From Bacteroidia bacterium (GTDB taxonomy: Bacteria; Bacteroidota; Bacteroidia; Cytophagales; Cyclobacteriaceae): 64,000 bases of DNA. Each line of letters opens with the position of its first letter. Position 1 is the stretch's first letter. The translations under genes were made by a program, and so were the position numbers. Location of the stretch: positions 34,591 to 98,590 of the forward strand of contig JAUIAO010000015.1 in the NCBI GenBank assembly GCA_030425425.1. The letters are read 5' to 3'. The notes under the pieces are model-generated. The model had not been told where the DNA came from. It searched no databases and saw nothing but the letters and a program-made list of their open reading frames with translations. Below, piece by piece: positions 46,745 through 53,972 of the stretch.

Positions 46745-47221
46745 ATGCCAAGGACTTTTCTCCGATTACTGATTCTCTTTATTGCTTCCTTTTTGGTCAT
46801 CCAAACCAACACAGCTCAAGGCAAGAAAAAGCGCAAGAAAATAGACCGTGTAATACTGGAAGCCAACAAATACATAGGCACGCCATATCGCTATGGTGGT
46901 ACCACAAAAGCTGGAATTGATTGTAGTGGACTGATTCAGAATTGTTATAAAACGATTGGGGTTGAGCTACCAAGAACAGCCAAAGAGCAGTCCAAAATTG
47001 GTAGCAGCAAAAATCTGGGACATATTCGCCCTGGTGATATTGTCTATTTCAAATTCAAAAGTAAAAGGGAAAAATGGTATCACACTGGGATGATCACGTA
47101 TGCCGAAGAGGATGATATCCGCTTCATTCATGCCTCCACGAGCAGAGGAGTGGTAGAAGACAGCCTGTTAGACGAATATTATAGTAAGAACATCAAAAAG
47201 ATGCGTCGAGTGATTAAATGA
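46745..47221 (+). CDS. NlpC/P60 (C40) cell-wall hydrolase
   Basis: A 158-residue exported peptidase that cleaves peptidoglycan stem peptides. A signal peptide (about 1-24, LILFIASFLVIQTNTAQG) is followed by a Lys-rich linker and the catalytic domain. The catalytic Cys is in GIDCSGLIQNCYKTIGVELP, the His in YHTGMITY and the third polar residue in FIHASTS. The single-domain form is common. It overlaps the small membrane protein gene on the other strand by 8 bp. Confidence 0.9.
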   Translation: MPRTFLRLLILFIASFLVIQTNTAQGKKKRKKIDRVILEANKYIGTPYRYGGTTKAGIDCSGLIQNCYKTIGVELPRTAKEQSKIGSSKNLGHIRPGDIVYFKFKSKREKWYHTGMITYAEEDDIRFIHASTSRGVVEDSLLDEYYSKNIKKMRRVIK

Positions 47222-47390
47222 TTTGATTTTTCTTGCCCAGTAAGAAATAAAGAATCGTTCCTACTACTGGCATAAGGATAACGATGAGGATCCAAAGCAA
47301 CTTGTTGTTGCCTGTAAATTCATGATTAATAATATCCACCAGACTCCAGATCCAGGCGACTAAAACTAATATTCCAATTAAGAATGACAT
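47214..47390 (-). CDS. PLDc_N-type small membrane protein
   Basis: A 58-residue protein not obvious from length alone, read from the ATG at 47390. It begins MSFLIGILVLVAWIWSLVDI, has the linker INHEFTGNNKLLWIL and ends MPVVGTILYFLLGKKNQII. Two membrane helices separated by a short loop and the ending P-x-x-G-x-x-x-Y-x-x-x-G are the hallmarks of the phospholipase-D-nuclease N-terminal (PLDc_N) small proteins. Role unknown, inner-membrane location likely. It is convergent with the NlpC gene. Confidence 0.8.
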   Translation of the reverse strand: MSFLIGILVLVAWIWSLVDIINHEFTGNNKLLWILIVILMPVVGTILYFLLGKKNQII

Positions 47391-47561
47391 CCGAGGTAGT
47401 TATTTTTCGGATGAATTTACAATGAAAAGGCTACACGGTTCGCATACTTTTTTAGCAAACGTTGGCAATTTCGCATTTTAAGTTAAATTCGCTATCCTGA
47501 TTAAGACCAGAGAATTTAGAATCAGACTTTTGGTTTTGAATATTTGGAATTTTAATTAATT

Positions 47562-47635
47562 GGGGCATTAGCTCAGCTGGCTAGAGCACCACGCTGGCAG
47601 CGTGGGGGTCATCGGTTCGAATCCGATATGCTCCA
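47562..47635 (+). tRNA. tRNA-Ala (anticodon GGC)
   Basis: A 74-nt tRNA with acceptor GGGGCAT / ATGCTCC, anticodon arm CCACG-CTGGCAG-CGTGG (GGC) and T arm ATCGG-TTCGAAT-CCGAT. The discriminator is A; the bases after it read CAAT, so CCA is not encoded. Its 3' end is the attachment site of the integrative element that follows; integration reconstitutes the full tRNA. Confidence 0.95.
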
Positions 47636-47639
47636 CAAT
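47622..47639 (+). repeat. attL: 18-bp core repeat at the tRNA-Ala 3' end
   Basis: TCCGATATGCTCCACAAT covers the 3' part of the T arm, the acceptor strand and 4 bp beyond. The identical 18 bp recurs at 53954-53971. GGTTC precedes both copies three bases further upstream. Position inside a tRNA 3' end is the standard site for tyrosine integrases. Confidence 0.88.
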
Positions 47640-47642
47640 AGA

Positions 47643-47688
47643 AACACCTAACCGATTGCATTTCAATTAGTTAGGTGTTCTTTTTTTC
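47643..47688 (+). terminator. Element-borne terminator for tRNA-Ala
   Basis: AACACCTAAC (47643-47652) pairs perfectly with GTTAGGTGTT (47670-47679), with an inner ATTG/CAAT stem, followed by a run of seven T. It lies 4 bp inside the element and replaces the original tRNA terminator displaced to the right end. Confidence 0.88.
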
Positions 47689-47693
47689 GTTTC

Positions 47694-47715
47694 GTTCCGA
47701 CCTAGTTCCAACATT
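47694..47715 (+). repeat. Left tandem GTTCC repeats (candidate integrase arm sites)
   Basis: GTTCCGACCTA followed directly by GTTCCAACATT, two 11-bp units. The same tandem arrangement, in the same orientation, is at 53797-53818 near the right end. Confidence 0.6.
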
Positions 47716-47736
47716 TATAAAAAAGCACCCCTACCC

Positions 47737-47769
47737 TTGAAATAATTGCTAATAATCCCATTAATTTTG
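47737..47769 (+). promoter_or_regulatory. Possible promoter of the element lipoprotein gene
   Basis: TTG at 47737-47739, a 22-base spacer and TAATTTTG at 47762-47769 (exact TAnnTTTG). The spacer is longer than in the host promoters seen in this window (17-19). Confidence 0.45.
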
Positions 47770-47804
47770 GAGACAGAATTTTCAGGATGTATAAAGTATT
47801 AAAA

Positions 47805-48290
47805 ATGAAGACAAAATTCATTTTCATCATTTTACTATTGTTCATATTCGGTTGTGAGGAAGATCAAAAAATCGAAGATCAAAAAATCGAAGATCAAAAT
47901 ACCCAAGAATATGACATACGATCATTCATAGAAGGTAATAAATGGGTAACAACTGACGCAAAATGTTACTACTCGTCAGGAACACAGCTGGAATGTACTG
48001 AATCTTTTTCAGGAATTACCAGTTTTTCATTTGATGACGATACGTTTTATAAATTATCCAGATGTAATGGCATAAATTATTACATAGAAAACTCAAAAAG
48101 TTGCACTATTCTCTCAACGTATTTCGATTCAAACGACAATGGCGTTTTGATCTATTCATGCAATGGTAGACTGGCATATTATCTTGCCAATTTCCAATCA
48201 AATACCCTTGCAGTTAAATTGTTGAACGATGGCGCTTTGTCTCTTGAAGTCGGTCTTCAACTTTTTGACGAATCAAATTGTACAGATTAA
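47805..48290 (+). CDS. Lipoprotein cargo of the integrative element
   Basis: A 161-residue lipoprotein when started at MKTKFIFIILLLFIFGCEED (Cys17); an in-frame ATG at 47787 would add six residues. Right after the lipobox, the linker is encoded by three tandem 15-bp units (positions 47859-47903) giving EDQKI-EDQKI-EDQNT. The mature part has conserved-looking Cys pairs (AKCYYSSGTQLECTESF, SRCNG, SKSCTIL, YSCNGRL) that could form disulphides. No homolog is recognised. It is the only rightward gene of the element and could be a surface trait or exclusion factor. Confidence 0.6.
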   Translation: MKTKFIFIILLLFIFGCEEDQKIEDQKIEDQNTQEYDIRSFIEGNKWVTTDAKCYYSSGTQLECTESFSGITSFSFDDDTFYKLSRCNGINYYIENSKSCTILSTYFDSNDNGVLIYSCNGRLAYYLANFQSNTLAVKLLNDGALSLEVGLQLFDESNCTD

Positions 48291-48305
48291 AATCAGTTTT
48301 TAACG

Positions 48306-48635
48306 TCACTCCCTCCTCTTATAAATATCCCGAATATCAAAATCAGTAATTGACGGGATTTGGTCAATTGTCTGTGTAGGTGAACCATAGGCAGAGTCCA
48401 TCAATTGTTTATAAGCCTGCACATCTCCTTTCATGGCCTTTGCTATTAATGCCAAAGTGATGATCTCCTCATTACTTAGGGTTTCCGTAATCCCTGTGAT
48501 AGTGTTTTCATGCTTGACCTCCATGTCCAACCATTGACGGGCAATTGTTGACCTGTTTTTACTTCCTTTTGGTCTGCCATTTGGATTGCCTGACTGTCCT
48601 TTTCTGAATTGTGTTGATTTGTTTGGAAATGCCAT
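48306..48635 (-). CDS. DUF5681-type protein
   Basis: A 109-residue protein with the N-terminal motif FRKGQSGNPNGRPKGSKN (residues 10-27), the signature of DUF5681, which is common in phage and mobile-element genomes next to packaging or DNA-binding functions. The basic, Gly/Asn-rich start followed by helices (EEIITLALIAKAMKGDVQAY, KQLMDSAYG) suggests DNA binding. It is the last gene of the leftward block of the element. Confidence 0.75.
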   Translation of the reverse strand: MAFPNKSTQFRKGQSGNPNGRPKGSKNRSTIARQWLDMEVKHENTITGITETLSNEEIITLALIAKAMKGDVQAYKQLMDSAYGSPTQTIDQIPSITDFDIRDIYKRRE

Positions 48636-48706
48636 ACCTGTTATCCTCCTGTTTATATAACCTCAAAACAAGATTGGTTGCGCACTTTAAATAAAAACCA
48701 TTATAT

Positions 48707-49471
48707 TTAATCAATCAACTTTTCTACAATAATCATCGATGTGGTGTCATAAACACTGTAGCTGTCAGTTGCTAATGTTAATCCTACAGCTGTACCAGTT
48801 TTATTTATAATCAGCGTGAATACATCATATAACGAAGTACTTGACCCAAGATTACCTGAAAACTCACCTTCCTCAATTTCATTTGTTGATGGTATACTAA
48901 ATGAACCACTAATTCTATTCATTGATGGAATATCTGTTTTTAGAGTGAATCCTACATTAGTGATGTACAACGTACCGAATTCATCTGTGAAATTTATATC
49001 AGATGACCTAATAATTTTCACTCTAAAAACACCATTATGTTTTTCAATATTCTTATCAAGTTGTTCTTGAGCAAGTTGCCTTTTTAATAAGATTTCTTTG
49101 TTTCGCACAAAAATCATTTCGTCACTGTGGATAATATCCACTTTTGAAAAATTATCTTTCATGATGGCCTTTATCAAATTTTTGAGAGGGCTTGAGGATA
49201 AATAGATATTTTCTATTATCAGACTTTCATCGTAAGAAGAAGGTTTTTTCCGATACTCAAATGCTAATGAACCAAAATCTCCTTCAACTACACAGTATTT
49301 GTTATATCCTATGTTTACAGAAGAAAGACTCCCATCTATTTGCGTTTGATCAAATTGTCCCTTAATCGTCATTTTAGTAACATTCCATTCCAAATCTGTG
49401 TCCTCAAAAACAAATATCTGCCCAGTGCACAAAAGCGGGAAAAATAAGAAAAGTAAAGGTAATTTTTTCAT
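48707..49471 (-). CDS. Exported protein of unknown function (element cargo)
   Basis: A 254-residue protein with a signal peptide (MKKLPLLFLFFPLLCTGQ). The rest is beta-rich (LEWNVTKMTIKGQFDQTQ, YCVVEGDFGSLAFEYRK, ISGSFSIPSTNEIEEGEF), with a helix-rich charged segment in the centre (KEILLKRQLAQEQLDKNIE). No domain is recognised and no lipobox is seen. A minus-strand TACTTTTG (49497-49490) fits a -7 element 19 bp before the ATG. It has the general look of the exported cargo proteins of Bacteroidota elements. Confidence 0.55.
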   Translation of the reverse strand: MKKLPLLFLFFPLLCTGQIFVFEDTDLEWNVTKMTIKGQFDQTQIDGSLSSVNIGYNKYCVVEGDFGSLAFEYRKKPSSYDESLIIENIYLSSSPLKNLIKAIMKDNFSKVDIIHSDEMIFVRNKEILLKRQLAQEQLDKNIEKHNGVFRVKIIRSSDINFTDEFGTLYITNVGFTLKTDIPSMNRISGSFSIPSTNEIEEGEFSGNLGSSTSLYDVFTLIINKTGTAVGLTLATDSYSVYDTTSMIIVEKLID

Positions 49472-49608
49472 TGTTTAATTTTTTCGATTCAAAAGTAATT
49501 ATAGGGAAAATACCCCTTTATCATTACTAATCCAAAAAATTTACTCCTTTCCGCAAATCAATTTGTGGTATATGCATGTAAATACCCTTAGTTTTCACGA
49601 TTCAGTTT

Positions 49609-50802
49609 TCACACATTAAATAGACTCAGCTGATTTGGGTTCTCTCTGTGTTTCCGGTTATAATACCAGTTTCGAATATTGTGGGCAATCTCTTTGATCT
49701 TAATTGCATCTGATGAGGTTTTCCACTGATTAGATAAAAACCTTCTCTCTAAATCCAAATATGAGTTGTAATTATGCACTCTGTAATAATTGATTCCTGT
49801 GTGTGATAGTAAATTACTGTCTGTCCTTTGCATCTCGATATTATAACCAGTAATTGGGCAAACTTTGTTGATAGGGGGTGTATTAATTCCGTCTATACAT
49901 AAATCAGTAAAAGGCGTACCCCTTAACTCTTTGAACTTTGTATCAAACAATTGGATTAATTGACGTTGAATTTGATCTGAATAGTTAGCCGTGTAATCCT
50001 TTAATAATCTACGATGTTTATTGAATGCTGACTTTTGATTTTTATCCAAATAGTCCAGCCAATAATTTTGGTTTGCATACCTCAAAAGTCTTTCAGATTC
50101 ATGTCTGATAGTCCAGTCATATAAAAGTATCTGATTCAGTTCATTGATTATGTATTGATTGAAATCATCAAATCTGGCATTGATCAAATCTACCAAAGTA
50201 TCAACCGCAAAAAGATTCCTGAATTGCTGACCTGTGAAATTAATTTCAACCCTCAGAATCTCCCTATCAATGGCGTAATCTGTCCGGTATTGCATCGACT
50301 TATAATAGATTTTGATTCTGTACCTATCATGTTTGCATTGTTTATATTTTCCCTCTGTCTGAGTTTCTACCCACAGAAAAGGTGTACCCCTATGCAAAAA
50401 CAGGTTTTTAAGTAAACTATTGATAGAAAACATAGGGGAAATGTTCAATCCGACCTCAGTAATCAACAATTTAGCATCAAGAGGTTTGATTTTAAAGGTT
50501 TCCAAAAATTCGCCAATACACTGCCTAAAATCATTGAGTGAGAAATCATTGAAATTATGCGCTCCATTATTCCAGTATTTATGAATAGAACCTGAAACTA
50601 AAATCCTTCCTGAATCATAAACCTCGAATTTAAAACCAGTGTGATAGGCAATTTGCACGGGGGTACACGTTTTACCTGCCTTGTTTTTGCTGCGTATCTC
50701 TGAGGTTTTAGGATTCACTTGATAGTAAAAATCTAAATCCGTATGATTTAGCAGTATTTCCGAATATTGAGGAGGTAGACTGACCTTGATAAAATCAATC
50801 AT
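49609..50802 (-). CDS. Replication initiator, phage gpII/CRI-like
   Basis: A 397-residue protein that resembles the replication initiators of filamentous phages and related rolling-circle elements (gpII/X, CRI-like). It starts MIDFIKVSLPP, has ILVSGSIHKYWNNGAHNFND near residues 68-87, LITEVGLNISP near 112-122 and the late motif RIKIYYKSMQYRTDYAIDRE followed by LRVEINFTG (about 160-190). The C-terminal 150 residues are helical and end in NPNQLSLFNV. In these families a Tyr nicks one strand at the origin; the catalytic Tyr cannot be fixed by eye. It would support replication of the excised circle. Its start overlaps a rightward promoter candidate. Confidence 0.6.
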   Translation of the reverse strand: MIDFIKVSLPPQYSEILLNHTDLDFYYQVNPKTSEIRSKNKAGKTCTPVQIAYHTGFKFEVYDSGRILVSGSIHKYWNNGAHNFNDFSLNDFRQCIGEFLETFKIKPLDAKLLITEVGLNISPMFSINSLLKNLFLHRGTPFLWVETQTEGKYKQCKHDRYRIKIYYKSMQYRTDYAIDREILRVEINFTGQQFRNLFAVDTLVDLINARFDDFNQYIINELNQILLYDWTIRHESERLLRYANQNYWLDYLDKNQKSAFNKHRRLLKDYTANYSDQIQRQLIQLFDTKFKELRGTPFTDLCIDGINTPPINKVCPITGYNIEMQRTDSNLLSHTGINYYRVHNYNSYLDLERRFLSNQWKTSSDAIKIKEIAHNIRNWYYNRKHRENPNQLSLFNV

Positions 50803-50810
50803 AGAATTAC

Positions 50811-50818
50811 TATCTTTG
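50811..50818 (+). promoter_or_regulatory. -7 element of a divergent transcript against the rep gene
   Basis: TATCTTTG exactly matches TAnnTTTG, 9 bp beyond the rep start codon and pointing away from rep. A TTG lies at 50786-50788, 22 bases upstream and inside the rep coding start. Confidence 0.45.
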
Positions 50819-50824
50819 AAAGGT

Positions 50825-50888
50825 ATTCACAATGCCTGTGAACACGAATTGAACAACTGAGGAGGCCGAAAATGCCTCCTCTTTTTTT
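50825..50888 (+). ncRNA. Candidate small RNA or origin hairpins upstream of the rep gene
   Basis: Two hairpins lie in tandem: TTCACA-ATGCC-TGTGAA at 50826-50842, then a perfect GAGGAGGC-CGAAAAT-GCCTCCTC at 50859-50881 followed by seven T, an intrinsic terminator on the plus strand. All nearby genes run leftward, so a plus-strand terminator here only makes sense for an own rightward transcript of about 65 nt starting near 50825, or as a structural DNA signal. It could be a regulatory RNA for rep, or part of the origin/packaging site. Confidence 0.5.
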
Positions 50889-50908
50889 ATTGATTCCCAT
50901 TCTGTAAA

Positions 50909-51298
50909 TCAGATTAGATCAAACAGAATTTTAGGAGTGTTCGGATAGAATCCGTGATAATATTCAATGACCAACTGAGTGCGATCATCATTAAACCGGA
51001 ATAGTATCAATTCCTTTTTACCGTTGGTTTTGTGGTCACCGTAAAACACATTTTTTTTGTGTGTAGGTCTTATTCCTGTTATGGTGTTTTTAGCCCATCT
51101 GGTAGCCTCTCTGCCCCTCAATATAGTATCTGTGCCTGTGGTGTTGGATTTACCCTGAAATGGCTCTATTCTAACCCTTTCAGATAATTTTCTCCTCTGT
51201 GGTTGATCATCACTGATGAGTTCATAGACTGTGTATGATTTCAACAACTTTTCTACCTTGTAAATAAGTTGTTGGTATTCTGGTTTGCCTGCGAACAT
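50909..51298 (-). CDS. Small unknown protein of the integrative element
   Basis: A 129-residue basic protein. It has KVEKLLKSYTVYELISDD near the N-terminus, a basic middle (RRKLSERVRIEPFQGK, then REATRWAKNTITG) and a beta-strand-rich end (LILFRFNDDRTQLVIEYYHG). No family is recognised. It lies 4 bp downstream of the HTH gene and is probably co-transcribed with it. Size and basic charge would suit a nucleic-acid-binding or accessory replication role (inference). Confidence 0.5.
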   Translation of the reverse strand: MFAGKPEYQQLIYKVEKLLKSYTVYELISDDQPQRRKLSERVRIEPFQGKSNTTGTDTILRGREATRWAKNTITGIRPTHKKNVFYGDHKTNGKKELILFRFNDDRTQLVIEYYHGFYPNTPKILFDLI

Positions 51299-51302
51299 GA
51301 TA

Positions 51303-51584
51303 CTATTGGTTTATCTGTTTGAGGCTCTGATCTATTTCATCACTGCGATAATAGACCCTGTTTCCTAATCTGTAAGGATTCAGAATCTTTTTGCGTGACC
51401 AGTCATGAAGTGTTACCAGCGAGATAGAAAGGAGTTTAGCCACTTCATGGCGTGTGAGGTACTTAATAGGCTCTGGCTCTGGTTTATTTACCAGATCGGC
51501 CAGGCGTTGATCTAGTCTGTTAATCAGACTGTCATAGAGTTGATCAGGTGTGATTCCTTGAAGGATGATTTGTGTTTGTACCAT
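51303..51584 (-). CDS. HTH DNA-binding protein, excisionase-like
   Basis: A 93-residue protein with a C-terminal winged HTH of the MerR/excisionase type: YLTRHEVAKLLSISLVTLHD, then WSRKKILNPYRLGNRVYYRS and DEIDQSLKQI (residues 42-91). Such proteins in Bacteroidota elements bend DNA during excision and often also regulate rep or mobilisation genes. Position between integrase and rep fits an excisionase/regulator. Confidence 0.8.
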   Translation of the reverse strand: MVQTQIILQGITPDQLYDSLINRLDQRLADLVNKPEPEPIKYLTRHEVAKLLSISLVTLHDWSRKKILNPYRLGNRVYYRSDEIDQSLKQINQ

Positions 51585-51671
51585 TGGAAATTAACATTTG
51601 GTTATGGTTGCTAATTTCTCTGCATGGTTAGGTGAGTATTTGGGTAGTACCTAGTTACTACCCTCATATTT

Positions 51672-52469
51672 TTAGGTATTCTTACTTTTCCTTTCTTCTA
51701 ATCGTTCGTACCAATTGCTCAATGATGAAAACATCTCTTCCATGAACTTATTCAATTTACCACCCATTGAATATCTGTCTGTAATGTTTTGAAGTCCTTT
51801 GCGTTGATCAATTTCAATATCTAAAAATTGTGAAAATCTTTTGAATATTTCCTTTTCGGAAAGTTCAGGACTGATTTTTTTTGATTCAATCATCCCTTTT
51901 ATCACTTCTACAATCTCAACATTCGTACCCTTCCATTGAAGTGATTTAATATTGTCAATTTGATCTTCGATATTAACCTTTATTCTATCATTTCCCTCGT
52001 TTTCAATTTGTTGTTTACAGTACTCCAACTTTGCGAGCTGAGTGTTTCTGATTGCCTCTTTTAGATCATCTTCCAGAATAGAATACAGGGGCACAAAATA
52101 TCCCATATCATCTGGTTCAATCCAATAATATGTTTCTATTGTATTGGCGTCGTAATAATCTCCAATTACGGAATGTTCGTTAAATAGTGCTGATTGTTCT
52201 CCAATGATAGAATACCAAAAATTACTTTCTGTTGCATCTGGGAATTTGGCAAAATATTCAGACTTGTGTGTATTTATATTTTGTTTGAAAATCTCAAACC
52301 GACAATATGGCCAATCTATATCAGACTGATAATAGAGTTTTTTCCAAATAGCGTTTATGCTCCACTCTTCTATTATAGTTTCTTCTTGATTTTGCGCCCT
52401 CTTTGACAACTCTTGAAATTGTAAATGAAGTTCGTCGAGTTTTTTAATTGCCTCCTCTTGATTCATCAT
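51672..52469 (-). CDS. RteC-like regulatory protein
   Basis: A 265-residue protein. The C-terminal half has the layout of RteC, the excision regulator of CTnDOT-type elements: LQWKGTNVEIVEVIKGMIES, then SEKEIFKRFSQFLDIEID and a terminal NKFMEEMFSSLSNW. The N-terminal half starts with a coiled coil (KLDELHLQFQELSKRAQNQE). Its first codon overlaps the integrase stop in an ATGA, so the two are translationally coupled. The RteC assignment is by layout and context and is moderately certain. Confidence 0.6.
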   Translation of the reverse strand: MMNQEEAIKKLDELHLQFQELSKRAQNQEETIIEEWSINAIWKKLYYQSDIDWPYCRFEIFKQNINTHKSEYFAKFPDATESNFWYSIIGEQSALFNEHSVIGDYYDANTIETYYWIEPDDMGYFVPLYSILEDDLKEAIRNTQLAKLEYCKQQIENEGNDRIKVNIEDQIDNIKSLQWKGTNVEIVEVIKGMIESKKISPELSEKEIFKRFSQFLDIEIDQRKGLQNITDRYSMGGKLNKFMEEMFSSLSNWYERLEERKSKNT

Positions 52470-53758
52470 CCTGCGATTGATTTAGTGACTTTCAATGATT
52501 TTCTTGCATCCTCAGACTCCCAATAGTTCCTTAACGATTCTGCATCATCACTTTTCGTCCGGCCTATGTAGTTGAGAAACATTTTTTCGGTGCTGTGATT
52601 AGTGATTGACATTAATACACCTGTGGGTAATTTGCCATAGTGATTTGTCGCAAATGACCGCCTGCATACATGACTTGTGATTAGTTCATATTTTGGGAAT
52701 GTTCCTGACTCTTTGCGCCCTGTCTCTGGATTCATCTTGCTGCCTTCCACTATCTGAGTGAGCCCAACCTTTTCACAAACTATCTTGATGTAATCATTGA
52801 ATTTTTGTTCTGAGATTTTTCTGGGGAACTGATTGCCATATTTAGAATAGATATGTTTTACTCTAGGGTGTAATGGAGCTATTGTGTCTTTACCTGTCTT
52901 GATTTGAACAAACTCCAAAAGTCCATTTTTGATGGTGTCCGATGTAAAGTTCATAAAATCACTTATTCTTTGACCGGAATAAACTCCGACTATCAACCAG
53001 TCCCGTGCATTATCGAGGAATGGCTGTTTACTAAAATCATGTTCATATATCAAATCAATTTCCTCCTCAGTGAGATACACAAATTTGATTTTGGTTGTGA
53101 ACCCTTTGAGTTTATAAAGTTCGGGGTGTGTCTTGATCCCATCTGATTTGGCCTCTTTACAAATGGTTTTTACGAATGTGATCAACCGACCTGTGTAGTT
53201 TTGACTGTACTTTTCTACTGTGAGGAGATAGTTGATAAAATCCTTTTCAAATTTTAGGTTCACTTCGCTGATATAGATTTTTGACTTTCTGTGTTTTTGA
53301 AAGTTCTCTAATTTACGTTTGACACTTTTATATTTTTTGATTGTTGATTCGGCCACTCCGATTTGTCCGTTTTTAGCCTTGTTTCTCCTAGTTGGAAGAT
53401 TTTGAATAAAGTAATTGCAGTAATCAATTAAGAGGTTAAAATCTGTCTCTTGATATTGATCAAAATACTTTTTGATGGTTGTATTTAACCACTCTGAGGA
53501 GATGATTTTTCCTTTTGCATAGTCTTGATTGTACGAATCAATAATATGAGAACTGAGGCCTTTTAACTGACCATTAATCCAATCTTTATTTGATGCATCC
53601 GCAATCTGTCGGAGTTGTTGTTTCTTCTGATTCCAATGATCTGGGTTTACCTGAATATTGGTTGATCTTTTAAAATCAAATTTTCGACCATTTGTAAACC
53701 GTACCAGAATGGTGGAAGGATTCCCCGAGCCTTTGAGGAGATATTTAACTGTTGCCAT
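52466..53758 (-). CDS. int: Tyrosine recombinase (integrase)
   Basis: A 430-residue phage-type integrase that catalyses insertion and excision at the tRNA-Ala site. Residues 1-85 are an arm-binding domain (PSTILVRFTNGRKFDF), about 100-205 the SAM-like core-binding domain and 225-410 the catalytic domain. The catalytic residues are R264 (YSGQRISDF), K290 region, H363 and R366 (SHVCRRSF), H388 (ITNHST) and Y397 (FLNYIG). All are present, so it is probably active. It faces inward from the right end. Confidence 0.94.
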   Translation of the reverse strand: MATVKYLLKGSGNPSTILVRFTNGRKFDFKRSTNIQVNPDHWNQKKQQLRQIADASNKDWINGQLKGLSSHIIDSYNQDYAKGKIISSEWLNTTIKKYFDQYQETDFNLLIDYCNYFIQNLPTRRNKAKNGQIGVAESTIKKYKSVKRKLENFQKHRKSKIYISEVNLKFEKDFINYLLTVEKYSQNYTGRLITFVKTICKEAKSDGIKTHPELYKLKGFTTKIKFVYLTEEEIDLIYEHDFSKQPFLDNARDWLIVGVYSGQRISDFMNFTSDTIKNGLLEFVQIKTGKDTIAPLHPRVKHIYSKYGNQFPRKISEQKFNDYIKIVCEKVGLTQIVEGSKMNPETGRKESGTFPKYELITSHVCRRSFATNHYGKLPTGVLMSITNHSTEKMFLNYIGRTKSDDAESLRNYWESEDARKSLKVTKSIAG

Positions 53759-53953
53759 GTGAAATTATAATTGAACACCACTAAGATAATCAAAGAGTTC
53801 CAACATAGTTCCAACATTTTATTGTCTTATTCTAATTTACCTTTATTTTATCTTACTTCGATAAATTCTCATATTTGGTTATAAAGTAAGTTTATGACCA
53901 CTTTTAAGGCATTTTTAGCCAAATCGAAAATTGTACTATTAAGAAGGTTCTAG
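53759..53953. other. Right-end noncoding region of the element
   Basis: About 195 bp without a gene, AT-rich. It holds the tandem GTTCC repeats at 53797-53818 and the presumed leftward integrase promoter, for which no convincing TAnnTTTG is seen. Nothing else is recognisable. Confidence 0.6.
53797..53818 (+). repeat. Right tandem GTTCC repeats (candidate integrase arm sites)
   Basis: GTTCCAACATA followed by GTTCCAACATT, two 11-bp units, the second identical to the second unit of the left pair at 47705-47715. They lie 39 bp upstream of the integrase start. Confidence 0.65.
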
Positions 53954-53971
53954 TCCGATATGCTCCACAAT
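53954..53971 (+). repeat. attR: 18-bp core repeat
   Basis: TCCGATATGCTCCACAAT, identical to 47622-47639. The three bases before it (TAG) differ from the tRNA (GAA) and GGTTC before them is shared. Confidence 0.88.
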
Positions 53972-53972
53972 C

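Larger units (their letters stand above)
47622..53971. mobile_element. Integrative element in tRNA-Ala, about 6.3 kb
   Basis: Bounded by 18-bp direct repeats, with one copy in the tRNA-Ala 3' end. From the right end it encodes, leftward, a tyrosine integrase, an RteC-like protein, an HTH protein, a small unknown protein, a gpII/CRI-like replication initiator, an exported protein and a DUF5681 protein. A lipoprotein is encoded rightward at the left end. No relaxase of a known conjugative family, no type IV secretion genes, no capsid gene and no Zot-like ATPase are present. It may be a mobilisable or satellite-type element that replicates by rolling circle and depends on a helper. Both ends and the integrase appear intact. 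Confidence 0.85.

Noticed and set aside
49487..49533. Nested imperfect inverted repeat (AGTAAT / ATTACT around AGGG / CCCT)
   Set aside because: Short, interrupted stems in very AT-rich DNA without a T-run in a useful position; could be chance.
47622..53971. Complete filamentous prophage
   Set aside because: There is a gpII-like Rep, but no Zot/pI ATPase, no small hydrophobic coat protein gene and no adsorption protein gene can be found.
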